Origin: Acytostelium subglobosum LB1
Lineage: Eukaryota; Evosea; Eumycetozoa; Acytosteliales; Acytosteliaceae
NCBI RefSeq assembly: GCF_000787575.1
Contig: NW_012236532.1
Coordinates: forward strand, 994,612 to 1,058,611
Direction: 5' to 3'
Length of the DNA stretch: 64,000 nt
Made by a program: the position numbers and the translations under genes. The notes beneath the pieces were generated by a model, which worked only from the letters and a program-made list of their open reading frames with translations, had not been told where the DNA came from and did not search any database. This document shows, one piece after another, positions 35,134 through 45,629 of the stretch; the first letter of the stretch is position 1, and every line of letters begins with the position of its first letter.

Positions 35134-36644
35134 TTACTGCTTTGGTGGCTGGAAGTGAGAGTTGCACTGTTGCCAGCACTTCCAGTAGTCGTCGTCGATG
35201 TAGTTCTTGTTGGCATATTCTGAGATGCCGAGGATGAGCGACGACTCAAACATAAAGGCAAGAGCGACGTCGGGGATCTTGGTGGGCTTCTGCTCGGACT
35301 TGATGGCGGCGTTGAATGTGTCGGCGTCGGGACCGTGTGGGGTCATGAACGAGTGGAGGCTTCCACCACCTGGCAAGAAGCCCTCTTTCTTGGCCTCGTA
35401 GACGCCACGAATCAGACCCATGAACTCGCTCATACAGTTGCGGTGATAGTATGGTGGACGGAAGGTGTTCTCCTGAACCATCCATCTTGGTGGGAAGATC
35501 ACAAAGTCTGCTGCAGCAACACCTGGCTCATTAGTTGGTGCTGTCAACACTGTGAAGATTGATGGATCCTGATCAAGGTATAGCAAGCAATGACGCGTGC
35601 GCGTAGATGTTAGTTGATTGATTAATTGATTGATATAGTTATGGACTCGCGAGATTACAACATACCATGTGATCAAATGTTACAGAGTTAACTGCACAGA
35701 AGAGGTTAAGGTCGTACTTGTAGGGACAGTAGTTTCCATGCCATGCGACGACGTTGTAAGGGGAGTTGGTCTGGGTCGAGGTGAAGAGCTTGCCTCCAAA
35801 CTTGTTGATCTTTACATGGTTGCACTCACGCTCCTCAAAGGCAGCCACTGGCGAGAGGAAGTCGCGTGGGTTGGCCAGTCCGTTGGCGCCGATTGGTCCG
35901 AGGTCCGGGAGACGGAAGTGCGAGCCAAAGATCTCGAGGATGTAGCCACGGCTTGGTCCGCTGACGTTGACCGAGAAGACGATGCCGCGCTGGATGACGC
36001 AGATCTCGCCCGAGTGCACCTCGAGGAAGCCAAACTCTGTCTGAATGTCCAGCGTGCCCTGCTGGGGCACGATGAGGAAGTCGCCGTCCGAGTTGTAGAA
36101 CGACTTGTCGCCCATGCTCTTGGTGGCCGTGTAGATGTGCACGGCAATGCCATGGCGCACTGAAGGATGGCCTGCGCCAGCAATCGTAATCATGCCATCA
36201 ATAAAGTCGTGCTCCTTCTCAGCAATTGGGAATGGCTTCCAACGCAACTGATTTGGATTGATCGTATCATAGTTGCTTGTCATCAATGTTGGTTGAGTGA
36301 ATGGTACCAATGGTGTATGTACAACTGATGGGCGTATCCTATATAACCATCTGTTTCATTCATTCATTGCAATGTATGAGTATGAGTGTCTGTCGCGGCC
36401 TCGACATGTCGGAGTCGGAGTTGAGGTGCACTTACGATCTTTGTTGAGTGGCTCTGGGTACGGTGAATGCATTGCCAGAGAGTTGTTCGGCGTAGAGTCC
36501 GTAGGGACAGTTTTGAGGAGTGTTCTGGCCATAGGGCAGTGAACCCTTGATTGCCTCTGACTCGAATGTGTTACCGAATCCACTCTGATACTGATACTTT
36601 GAAGGTCTTTGAGTGAATGGTGGTGTAGATGATGGATGTGACAT
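35134..36644 (-). CDS. hgd: Homogentisate 1,2-dioxygenase
   Basis: Three exons, 36644-36436, 36350-35666 and 35568-35134, give 442 residues, the family's usual length (human 445). The iron enzyme opens homogentisate to maleylacetoacetate in tyrosine and phenylalanine breakdown. Family blocks are [72 protein letters not shown] and FNAVNS-like [11 protein letters not shown]. The iron ligands are all present: His and Glu in [12 protein letters not shown] and His in [10 protein letters not shown]. Intron phases are 2 and 0. The gene is convergent with the FKBP gene (121-base gap). The start at 36644 matches the family N-terminus. Confidence 0.96.
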
Positions 36645-38579
36645 CTTTGTTCAAATGATACAACTTATAAGTATTTGTGTAATATGTGTATATGTATATG
36701 TATGTTGATTGATGAGTATGTAAGTAAATGACGTGTGAGTGATGGAAGATGTTCCAATGCTTGTAGAATCGTGAAGATAATGAGAGTATGAGCGGTTTGT
36801 GGAAGAATCCTGTCAAAGTCAAGAATGAAATTTCAAAATAATAAAATTGGCCCGATATGGAGGAGAGGATCACAATCAAGTCCCTCGTTTCCCAACAAAA
36901 ACCAATCACATCACAACAAACAGCGTGTGTCACACTTGAGACAAAGCAATGCAAAGAGTTTATTTACATATTCCCATTCCGATACCATCATAATACCAAT
37001 ATTGATGATTATCCAAAAGAAAGTTGATTGATTATTACCTTGTTGTACTTGAAATAAATTATAATTGGATGATGATATTATTGAGGTACTACTACAGCAA
37101 CCATAGTTTTTGAAAGATGAATGTTAATATCCACAGCCTCTAATCTTTCCAATTTTTGAAATATTATCTATTCATACTAGTCAATAAATAAATATTAAAC
37201 TAATAATAATATAATTCAAACTTACTTATTAACATTTTAATTAATATCACACTGATGAATAGATAGATAAAAAGTAGTAATAATAAATTACATCCATCCA
37301 GACTTATTACTCATCGATCTTTTCATTTCTACTTCACTAGACACTCTCATAAGGATGTACCTTACACTCTCACACAATCAATCACAGTTATTACACTTCA
37401 ACTACATCATCCGACTACCGATCTTGTAAGTATTGTTATAGTTGTCCAGTGGAAATACATTATATCGGTGATACTATGTATGTATTCATGACAGTAAACT
37501 ACATTGAATTCAAAGTATTGATCATATATATTCGGATTTATTATACAACTTGATTTATTAATTGATATATTGAATGATGGATAGAAATGAAAGATTAGAA
37601 TGAACTTCATATCGACCTTGGTACAATTCCGGACAATGAGAGCTGAATTATACTTCACCAACTGGTGATACTTCATTGATCTATAATAATCATACTATGA
37701 ATCCTTACATTATATTACACATTTCCATTTTAATCTAGATCAAGTTTAAATAATCCCCTCATTCCCTCAAGTGTTTCAATCAATGAACTGTCTGTACATA
37801 GTATTATTCATTATTGAGGTTGTTGAAGATCAGCTGGATATTCGAAATCAGTATATCACTTGATGATGAAGTCTATCGAATTCGAAGGGGCGTAGATACC
37901 CCACAATTTCATTGGGGGAATGAACAGGGATATTATTACTGATGGATCGACACAAATATTGGATGAATTGGTGAGGTGAAATACTAAGTGTGTGATTCGG
38001 AGGGTAACAAGATGGTAACAACACATCTATGAGAGTAATTGGGTGAGAGATGAGTATGACCATTAGTTGATTCCGACCGGATATTAGGGGATCAAAATAT
38101 ATTTAAACGATGAAAAATATCCTTCAACTATATATATTCATACTCAATCAAACAATAATAATTAAAAAACTTAAATAATAATAATAATCATGTTAATTAG
38201 TATGTATAAATCTGGAAAATAATAAAGATTAATAATATTAACACTTACCTGATTTAGACAATATTTCCAAGATTGGCTCCATCTCATCACTAGGCACCTC
38301 AACAAAGAATGGTAGTATTGTTGCAGGTAGTGGAAATGGAATCCAACAACAATCCAACAACAAGACTAGTGTATTTGGTTATTATTTATCCTTTTGCTGG
38401 TATACTTGCCAGAGGCGCACTTGATATCGCTGCTGAAGTCAACTAAATCCATCATCCATATTCCAACCAATAATATTTATTATTATCAATCACAATGTAT
38501 AAATTTATATATCCCAATTGAGGATCAGACCAAATACTAAATATATATATATATATATATTATTATTGTAATGGGGATG
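36645..38579. other. Long AT-rich intergenic region
   Basis: About 1.9 kb, clearly more AT-rich than neighbours, between two minus-strand genes. It has scattered short open frames on the minus strand (37407-37676 and 37848-38063) that I cannot join into a gene, a TATATA run near 38541, and one exon-like stretch listed separately. It may be a decayed gene plus promoter sequence. Confidence 0.5.
38249..38365 (-). other. Possible orphan exon
   Basis: On the minus strand a 117-base open stretch begins after a CACTAG acceptor-like site and ends at a strong GTAAGT donor. It reads as a hydrophobic stretch (LLLDCCWIPFPLPATILPFF) followed by VEVPSDEMEPILEILSKS. No start or following exon can be fixed with confidence; one candidate continuation after a TATATAG acceptor reads VEGYFSSFKYILIP then stop. 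Probably a gene remnant or an exon of an unplaced gene. Confidence 0.25.
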
Positions 38580-40290
38580 TCAAATGAGTAACCAGTGTTG
38601 GTCATCTTTATGAGACAATTTACATCCATCACAGGATGGGTTTGCGGGACACTGGTGATCCTGATGAAGATGGATTTTCATGACGTCCATTGTTTGGAAA
38701 TACTCCAAACATCCATTATGAGGGCATTTGATGATGATAATTTTGATGATGTCCTCTACATCTGCATAATCATCTTCGTCATCATCATCATCATCCACAT
38801 CATCATCATTATTATCAACACGCTTGTATCTCTGACATGCATCACATGCTTGTCCATCGCAGAGAGGATGTGCAATTTTTGGATGCCCCTTTGAAGTGCT
38901 GACCATCATGAACAGGTCGCAAGATGTGTGTGGACACTTGATCAGTCCCTTGGCAAGGAGCATTTTGATTGACTCGGTGTCTTCTGGTGCTGCCCGAAAT
39001 CTGGTCGTACGATACGCCCACAGGTTTGGACAGCTGGCGTATCTCATCGAGCACAAATGGTCCAGCCGACAGTGGTTGCACAGATACTCGACGGTTGTAA
39101 ACATTCTGGTGCAGCCCTCATGTCGACAACTGATGTTGTGTGTGGACTGAGGCAAAATGACGTTGGCGGCATTCATGGCAACCGCCAGACGCTGACAGCC
39201 CTTGCAGGTGGGGTGATCGTCGCACTTGCGTCCTCGATGGTCCTTCTGATGGTTCAACATGTTAACCATTGTCCTGAACCATTTGTGGCACTTTGTATGA
39301 ATGCATTTGATCAGTCCATCGTCCTTTATCATCTTGGCTGAGTTGGTGTCCGTTGTCGCCACCTGGAAGAATCTGACGCGATATGCCCGCTGGTTTGGAC
39401 AGCTTGCATACGTGCGAGTGCACCCATGCACATTTTTGCAATGTACGTGGAGCGCTGTGACTTCCAATGAGCAGTTGTCATGCAGACAACGTTTTTTATC
39501 CATCTTTCCACCTCTGCCTTGACCCTCGCCATCCTCGTCTTCCTCCTCCTCATCCTTGCGTCGATCCCTACGCTTGCGCTTCAGTGTTTCGGTTGATTTG
39601 GCTGGCTTGTTACCGCGTTGGCAGCCAGGACAGCTGTCTGGATTGGAGCATTCGTGGGCCACACGATAAATATGTGCAGTCTTGCCTTTGTAGGTCGGGA
39701 AGTATTGGCCACATTCAGTGTGTGGACACTTGGTGAATCCATTTGCCAACATCATCTTGATTGAGTCGGTGTCGTCGGGTCTGGGCACGAATTCCCTGGT
39801 GCTCGCCAAAGGATGGGTCAAGTGTATGCTCTGTGTCGTCCGGCGACGTACTGAATCCACAGATGCGATAGGCTCGAAGGTTGGGACATGACGCGTATGT
39901 TACTTTGCAACCATGATCGTATTTGCAATGAACCTTTACCTTGTAAGGATCACAGTATGTAGCTGTGTACCCATTATGAAGACAGTTGTACTTCCTATTA
40001 AGACGATGATCAGCCCTGATACTACTCATCCTCTCTGAACTTGGTGATGTGGTGGTCGTTGTGGTGGATGTAGTTAGAGACTCTTCATCATCATCGTTGT
40101 CCTCATGTGGTGACTCTGGAGTCACATCGCCAACATCATCGCTGCCGTACTCCTCCTCCTCTTTGCAAATGACATGATGTGGAGGTGCTTGTCTTATTCT
40201 TGGGTCTGTGTTCGTGTCATCATCCTCCTCCTCCTCCTGCTCCTTTACTATGATTACTTGTGCTTGTGTCCTCCGCACTCGTTTGGACAT
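38580..40290 (-). CDS. Alternating Cys/His zinc-finger-like repeat protein
   Basis: Two overlapping minus-strand frames, 40290 to about 39850 and about 39795 to 38580, form one protein of roughly 550 residues. The N-terminus is acidic (EEEEDDDTNTD). The rest alternates two modules. Type A: C-x-H-x2-C ... H-C-x4-H-x-C ... YASCPN-x2-AYR, seen three times. Type B: KCPH-x2-C-x3-F ... H-x4-H ... C-x2-C-Q-R, seen four times, a C2H2 finger with an extra Cys pair. Each A module is joined to B by a D-T-x-S-x-KM linker. The frame change at about 39850-39795 falls in the linker between A1 and B1: both frames carry a PDDT there. A short intron is likely, but the strong GTACGT donor at 39851 is out of phase and only a weak GTCGCC donor fits; an assembly error is possible. 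The first A module lacks its second Cys. Start is the MSKRVRR Met. No named family is recognised. Confidence 0.7.
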
Positions 40291-40463
40291 GTTATATGTT
40301 CCCTCCTTCCCTCCTCTCTTGTCAATGTTATTAACTGTATGAACTAATGAATGAGTGGATGAATGAATGAATGAGTGAGTGGTCCAACTCTGTTGTGTGA
40401 TGTGCACATAATGTGGGTTGGCCCCTGGATTCGAATCCGGTTAATTTATGGGATGGATGACCA

Positions 40464-42788
40464 TCATTTATTGACATGAAGCTTGAACATTGACCTGAGC
40501 TTGGTGTAGTGATTGACGTTGATACGACCAATTAAACGAAGATGATCGAATAGACTGGTGTTATGCTTGAATAGATATTTGGCATCCACTTGACCTGAGG
40601 GCTCAATCGATTTGATGTACTCTAGTATTATGTCCCACGTCGACTCGTGCACATGATACAGTTTGTCGGTCCTGTTCTCCACCATCCTCCACACGTCCTG
40701 CGCACAGGGCTTGACTTGCTCCAAGAAGTACTTAATAACTTTGTGCTGATTGTTATATATCGCCAACTTGATGTACTTGCACTCGCTGTCCAACTGCGTG
40801 CTCAGATATCCATTCTCCACAATGTATCTTATCAGCTCCATGTTGCCATTGATGAACGCTTCGTGCATCAGATCAAACATGAACGTTATCTTTGAGCGAT
40901 CGGCTATCTTGTTGAACAGCCTGAGGTCGCCAGTCTGTCCACAGGTCGTCCAGGACACGACTGAGAAGGCCTCCTTGCGATTGGCCAAGATGAAGTCCAC
41001 CACATCGTCCTGCAGGCCAATCACCGCATTGTCCAACGCCTTGTTGGACGTGTAGAAGCAGTCTGGATGCACGCGATGTATCTCCCGGACCGTGTCCAGG
41101 AAGCCGTAGTAGCAGGCGCATTGGTACACGCGTGACAGGTCCTCCTCGCCCAGACGACTGCCGCCTGTGAGGTAGTTGGACAACTCGCTGTAGTACTTGG
41201 CCACGTTGTAGAGGTAGACCTGGTCCGCGCCACCCGTCAAGATTGACGCGTCAATGAGCAGCAGGTCAAGCATGGCAATGTCATTGTTGTCCAGAACTGT
41301 GTTCAAGATGCTCGAGTCGACTGTGATGCGCGCACTTGCCATGTGGTAGCGGACCATCTCGACGCTGCCTCGCTTGATTGCCATTTCCAGCGATCGTTTG
41401 TTGAGTGGCACCGCCATCTCATGATGCAGGTACTCGAGGACGGCCAGTGATCCAGCCTTTGACGTCAGGATGTTGTGGCTATTTGAACCCGCGGCAGACT
41501 TGTTGGCGCGGGTATCTTGTGGTGCCTGTTGCTGGACCAGCATGAGATGGTCGACCGTGGATGTCTTGCACAGACGCACAAACACCCTGTGTAGGTCATC
41601 CTGGAGCTCGCACTCCAGACAGAACTTGACAACATACTGAGTGAATGGGAGTGAGCGACAATGTCGCTTGAACATCCGGTCGATGGCGGTGCTTGGCCTT
41701 TTGTCAAGGTAGTTTAGCGACAGTTCCAAGAACACGAGCAACAGCTCCTCCTGCTCGTCGAGACTCGCCAGTCGCGACTTGACCTTGGTCATGCACGTGT
41801 CCAATGATACATGTCGACTAGTTTCCGATTCAAGATGACAGTTGACCAAGTACTCGATGGCACGGAGCTGTGCCACCCCCTTGATCGGATGTCTGAAGCA
41901 GACATCGAGATAGATCTGAAAGTCCACGAGGTTGGGCTCAATCTTGCCAGACGTCATCAAGTATTGAAGCAGTGGTGGGTCGTTGTCCGCCGCCTGCATT
42001 GCATTGAGTAGCATCCTGTATGCCCCGCCAGGGACCACATGTATGCGCTCGAATATCAATCTTATAACAGGGGCGTGCCGTGACTTCAACACAGCGTTGA
42101 CAATGTTGTCTTGATAGGGCTTGTGATGACGACCGAGTCGATCCAAGAGGAATGTGATCATGGCCAAGAAGTCGGGTGGGGGCTCGACGCGGCCGCCATT
42201 GATTGCAACCTGATCCAGCGCCTCAATGATCGATTGTAGAGCAGTGTCCTGGCCGATGGTGGCCGACTTGGAAGTGCGCATTTGTTTATAAAGCTGGACC
42301 ACGACGTTGAAGCGATGAGCTCGCGCGGCAGCCTCCACAGCGTCCTTGAGCTTGGCGTATAGTGGGCCTTGATGATGTGCCGTCGATCGACTAAACAACT
42401 CTATCACTGCTTCTATGCACTCAATCGGTGCATCTTTAGCCATGTATCCAAGTGATAACTCGGTGAATCTTAATGGATCACCTCTTTTCTGTAACTTATA
42501 CATTAATAATGAGTAATAACCATTTAAACATAACCAATCTACATCGTTGCATTGATGATAACGTCGTGATTTGATTGGTAACACTGGAAAGGAGTGATAA
42601 ACTGCCAACTTATGTCTTGGTGCCACCATCTTTGCCACTGCATTGCCCAATGCAAACAAGTTGGCCTGTCTAACATATGACAATATATGTCTAAGTATAT
42701 ACTTATTATAAATTACTAATGTCACTGCGTTCGCAACCTTGATTCCATGATCTCCATCATTTGTCTTTGTTGATGATGTTGTTGACAT
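40464..42788 (-). CDS. Ankyrin-type helical repeat protein, dictyostelid family
   Basis: A single exon of 774 residues. It opens with a Ser/Thr tail and YNKYILRHILSYVRQANLFALGNAV, an F-box-like helical start, then HQCNDVDWLCLNGYYSLLMYKLQ and a long series of about 30-residue helical pairs such as GSLAVLEYLHHEMAVPLNKRSLEMAIKRGSVEMVRYHMA and ALDNAVIGLQDDVVDFILAN. These look like diverged ankyrin repeats. Large families of such proteins with an N-terminal helical domain exist in dictyostelids; function is generally unknown, possibly substrate adaptors. No catalytic motif is seen. The Met start follows a CAT-rich AT gap. Confidence 0.75.
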   Translation of the reverse strand: MSTTSSTKTNDGDHGIKVANAVTLVIYNKYILRHILSYVRQANLFALGNAVAKMVAPRHKLAVYHSFPVLPIKSRRYHQCNDVDWLCLNGYYSLLMYKLQKRGDPLRFTELSLGYMAKDAPIECIEAVIELFSRSTAHHQGPLYAKLKDAVEAAARAHRFNVVVQLYKQMRTSKSATIGQDTALQSIIEALDQVAINGGRVEPPPDFLAMITFLLDRLGRHHKPYQDNIVNAVLKSRHAPVIRLIFERIHVVPGGAYRMLLNAMQAADNDPPLLQYLMTSGKIEPNLVDFQIYLDVCFRHPIKGVAQLRAIEYLVNCHLESETSRHVSLDTCMTKVKSRLASLDEQEELLLVFLELSLNYLDKRPSTAIDRMFKRHCRSLPFTQYVVKFCLECELQDDLHRVFVRLCKTSTVDHLMLVQQQAPQDTRANKSAAGSNSHNILTSKAGSLAVLEYLHHEMAVPLNKRSLEMAIKRGSVEMVRYHMASARITVDSSILNTVLDNNDIAMLDLLLIDASILTGGADQVYLYNVAKYYSELSNYLTGGSRLGEEDLSRVYQCACYYGFLDTVREIHRVHPDCFYTSNKALDNAVIGLQDDVVDFILANRKEAFSVVSWTTCGQTGDLRLFNKIADRSKITFMFDLMHEAFINGNMELIRYIVENGYLSTQLDSECKYIKLAIYNNQHKVIKYFLEQVKPCAQDVWRMVENRTDKLYHVHESTWDIILEYIKSIEPSGQVDAKYLFKHNTSLFDHLRLIGRINVNHYTKLRSMFKLHVNK

Positions 42789-43065
42789 TTATGTGTTTGT
42801 GTTGTATTACATGTAGTTGAGTAAGATTAATGAATGAATGAATGAATGAATGAACAATGTTGTTGTGTGATGAAGTGTTGTGTAGTGGTCCTGAAAGGGA
42901 CTTCTTCAATGAAGTCCAAAGATTGAAGTGTGTGCTGACCTGGTTACCACACTTACATCAAGATCAATCCAAAGGGGGCAAGTCAGATGATCTGATTCGG
43001 ATCTTGATCATTCAAAGATATATATAAGGTGAGCCAAAGTCTCACAAAATTGATCAATCAATCAC

Positions 43066-43078
43066 TGGAACTATTCCA
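43066..43078. repeat. TGGAA-N3-TTCCA inverted repeat, intergenic copy 1
   Basis: Reads TGGAACTATTCCA on the plus strand inside CAATCAATCAC...ATCAACC. Not in any intron I can place. Confidence 0.8.
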
Positions 43079-43116
43079 ATCAACCATTCTCGTTCACTAT
43101 TCACTCAATCAATCAC

Positions 43117-43129
43117 TGGAACCATTCCA
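43117..43129. repeat. TGGAA-N3-TTCCA inverted repeat, intergenic copy 2
   Basis: Reads TGGAACCATTCCA on the plus strand, 51 bases after copy 1 in the same flanking text, giving a tandem pair. Confidence 0.8.
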
Positions 43130-43198
43130 ATCAATCAATTGATCCATCGATCATTGATATTATAAAGTTGATTTAATATATTGTTTGTAGGGTTTTGT

Positions 43199-44495
43199 TT
43201 ATTCATCATCCTCTTCCTCCTCCTCGTCGTCCTCCTCGTCATCATCCTCATCATCATCGTCTTCATCATCTTCGTCATCATCGGAAATATCTGGAAGGTC
43301 TTCGTCTCCGCCAATAAATAAACTCTTGTCGATGTTGTTGGCCAAGGGCTCGCTGTCGTCCACGGCAAATTCGCTCGACTGCACATCGATGGCCAGGTCG
43401 TCGTCGATAAACAGATCTGGATTATATACAAACATCTCTCTTCCACTCATCGATGTCTTTCCAGCCTTGATATCTGCCGTTCTCTTCTCCTCGGCCTCAC
43501 GCGCCATCTTGGCCTTCTGCTCAAGCTTGTCCTTCTTCCACTTGGTGAACGTCTCGAGCGTCACGGGCGTTGTGTTGGTGAGCTTGGCGCGCTCCATCTC
43601 GATGATCTCCTCCAGGGGGATCTCCTCCTCCTCCTCCTCCTCCTCCTTCTTTGTCTTCTTCTTCTGGAGCACGTATCCGGGGGGCAGACAATGCTGGTAC
43701 ATGCACTTGTCACCGCCGTTGGGACACTCCCAGAACCAGCCGTACTTGCGGTCCTCGATGGCCTCCAGGAAGAACTTGCACACGATCGCCGTCTTTAGGT
43801 TCTTGTTCTCTGTTGTACGCTTGTTGTCAATGACCTTCTTGAGCTTGTCGTCGTCCCACGTCTCCATGTTGTCGGCCTTCTTCTCGACCTTCTCGTCGCC
43901 ACGACGGTCGGTGTAGATATCGAGCTTGGTGTCTCTTCTGGCCACGGCGAGATCGTGAGCAAACTTGCACTTGCTGCCCTTGGCGCATTGCGCGCCCTGC
44001 TTGAAGAACTCGCAAACAATGGACTTGGGGTCGACTCCCAATGGTACCTTTGGTTGAACAATCGATGGTCTAAGAATATCTGCCAACTCCTTCTTTGCCT
44101 TCTCAGCAAGTTCCTTATCCTTCTTTGCCAATTCAGCCTTGTGATTAACCTGTGTATATCATATCATATTGATTGATTGATTGATTGAGATCAGTCTTCA
44201 TTGTCATACTTTGATTGATTGAATGAATGAATGAATGATTGATTGGATGAACATCCTGGATGGTCCACTCGCTCATTCAATCATTCATTCGATTCACTTG
44301 TGATTGATTGATTGATTGATTGATTCTTACCTTCTTCAAGTTGACATTGTTGCTGACTTGTTGCTCGACATTCTTGACGAATTGTGCAACCTTCTTACTC
44401 TTGTTCTTATTCTTCAGACCAAAGGTCTTATCCTCGATCTTTTGTTTCTTCTCCTTCTCGAGTCCCTTTTTGCCTGTTGCTGGCTTTGGTGGCAT
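43199..44495 (-). CDS. zc3h15: Zinc finger CCCH protein 15 homologue (DRG regulatory protein 1)
   Basis: Two exons, 44495-44331 and 44149-43199, give 371 residues. ZC3H15/DFRP1 (yeast Tma46) binds and stabilises the translational GTPase DRG1 and associates with ribosomes. The N-terminus is highly Lys-rich and contains DKTFGLKNKNKSKKVAQFV, the family hallmark. Two CCCH fingers follow: C-x8-C-x5-C-x3-H in CEFFKQGAQCAKGSKCKFAH, and CKFFLEAIEDRKYGWFWEC ending in CMYQH. The DRG-binding region contains LEEIIEMERAKL and TLETFTKWKKDKLEQK. The C-terminus is an uninterrupted Asp/Glu tail of about 45 residues. The intron is phase 0. Confidence 0.94.
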
Positions 44496-45018
44496 CTTAT
44501 TTTGTTTAAAATGCTACTTTTGGTAGAGTACTCTGTATTATGTTGATGGTGATGCCTGTATATATATAATAACAAACAACTTATTTATATATATAATGTA
44601 CACAACACAGATATAACAAAGGAATGAACAAAGTAATAGTGAATGAGCATTTGAGATTGGTGAGTGTGCCCCTCCCACCACAATGCTGAGATTAGCGATG
44701 AAAAACAGAAAAAATTGGTCGTTTTTGTTGTCGACCTCACCATCATGTCTTGGAAGTTCACTCGCTCGTCCAACTTGTCAAGCGACGGAGGTATTTAATG
44801 TATAATGGATAATGTCTATCTTCCAGTTGCAATATATGATTACTGGATGTGGATTGATGACCAATACAAGGTCGCGAGATTATTGATTGATTGATTGATC
44901 GGCTGACTGACTCGCGAGACTTTGTGCGCCAACAAGAGGAAACAGATGTTAGAGTTGTTGTGACACTTTGGCATTGAATATCCATGATGTGAACAGAACT
45001 GATAGGGACGAGATATGT
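44496..45018. other. Intergenic region, tandem minus-strand genes
   Basis: Promoter side of ZC3H15 and 3' flank of the HIT finger gene. AT-rich, with TTGATTGATTGATTGAT near 44883 and TATATATAT runs near 44565. No gene seen. Confidence 0.55.
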
Positions 45019-45629
45019 TCAAAGAAGCTTCTTTGGCGTGAGTACTCCATCGGTAGTGATTGAGAGGTTGTCTAATGATCCAATGGTTGCCAACATCTTG
45101 AGTACAAACTCATTGAACTCTGGTATTGTGTTACGATAGTGATCCAATCTTTGTATCTTTTGTTGTTCATCTTCAATATCATCAATCTCCATTATAAGTT
45201 GACGTAATTCATTATGTCTTGTTGATGTTTGTATATAAGTTGATTGATCCAACATTGCAAACTGTTCATCCGTCACCTTCTTAAAGAATGTACCTTGTTG
45301 ATGATATTGACTAAGTCCATTATGTTGTTGTTTATCATGTTGTTTATCATGTTGTTGTTGTTGATCTTGTTGTGTGTTTGATTTATCATGTTGTTGCCTC
45401 TGAAGTGATTGACAGGTATCTGATTGATTGTGTTTAGTTGAACATGATGATGAACAACTAATGTTTGATTGTTTGATTGATTGATTGGTTGATTGTTAGT
45501 CCACTGCCTTCTTGACATCAATCAATCAATTGACTATACATACTACTTGGTCACTTTACATCTTGGACATGTGTATGTTGCTGGACCTTCATTACACACA
45601 GTACATCTTAATGTTGGTGTGTTGCTCAT
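45019..45629 (-). CDS. HIT-type zinc finger protein, ZNHIT3-like
   Basis: Two exons, 45629-45544 and 45457-45019, give 174 residues. The zf-HIT domain is split by the 86-base intron: the first exon gives CTVCNEGPATYTCPRCK and the second gives YCSSSCSTKH, completing the two interleaved zinc sites (CxxC, CxxC, CxxxC, and H). The phase-2 junction rebuilds the conserved Tyr, which fixes the acceptor at 45458. A Gln/His/Asp-rich linker follows, then a C-terminal helical half (MLDQSTYIQTSTRHNELRQLIMEI; FVLKMLATIGSLDNL) that resembles the ZNHIT3 tail. HIT-finger proteins take part in box C/D snoRNP and chromatin complex assembly; ZNHIT3 acts with NUFIP1. Dictyostelid identity of the partner is inference. 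The frame is open upstream of the Met to 45818, but that text looks non-coding. Confidence 0.85.

Larger units (their letters stand above)
42789..43198. other. Intergenic region with paired inverted repeats
   Basis: Upstream of the ankyrin-type gene and downstream of ZC3H15. It includes AATGAATGAATGAATGAA by the ankyrin start, a CACCTTATATATA-like TATA stretch near 43019, and a direct repeat of about 25 bases (43057-43082 and 43108-43133) each carrying a TGGAA-N3-TTCCA core. Confidence 0.6.

Noticed and set aside
37848-38063. 71-codon minus-strand frame in the AT-rich gap
   Set aside because: Somewhat coding-like but I cannot connect it to a start or to the nearby exon-like stretch.
40420-40445. 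T-arm-like GGATTCGAATCC
   Set aside because: No D-arm or acceptor stem at the right distance on either strand.
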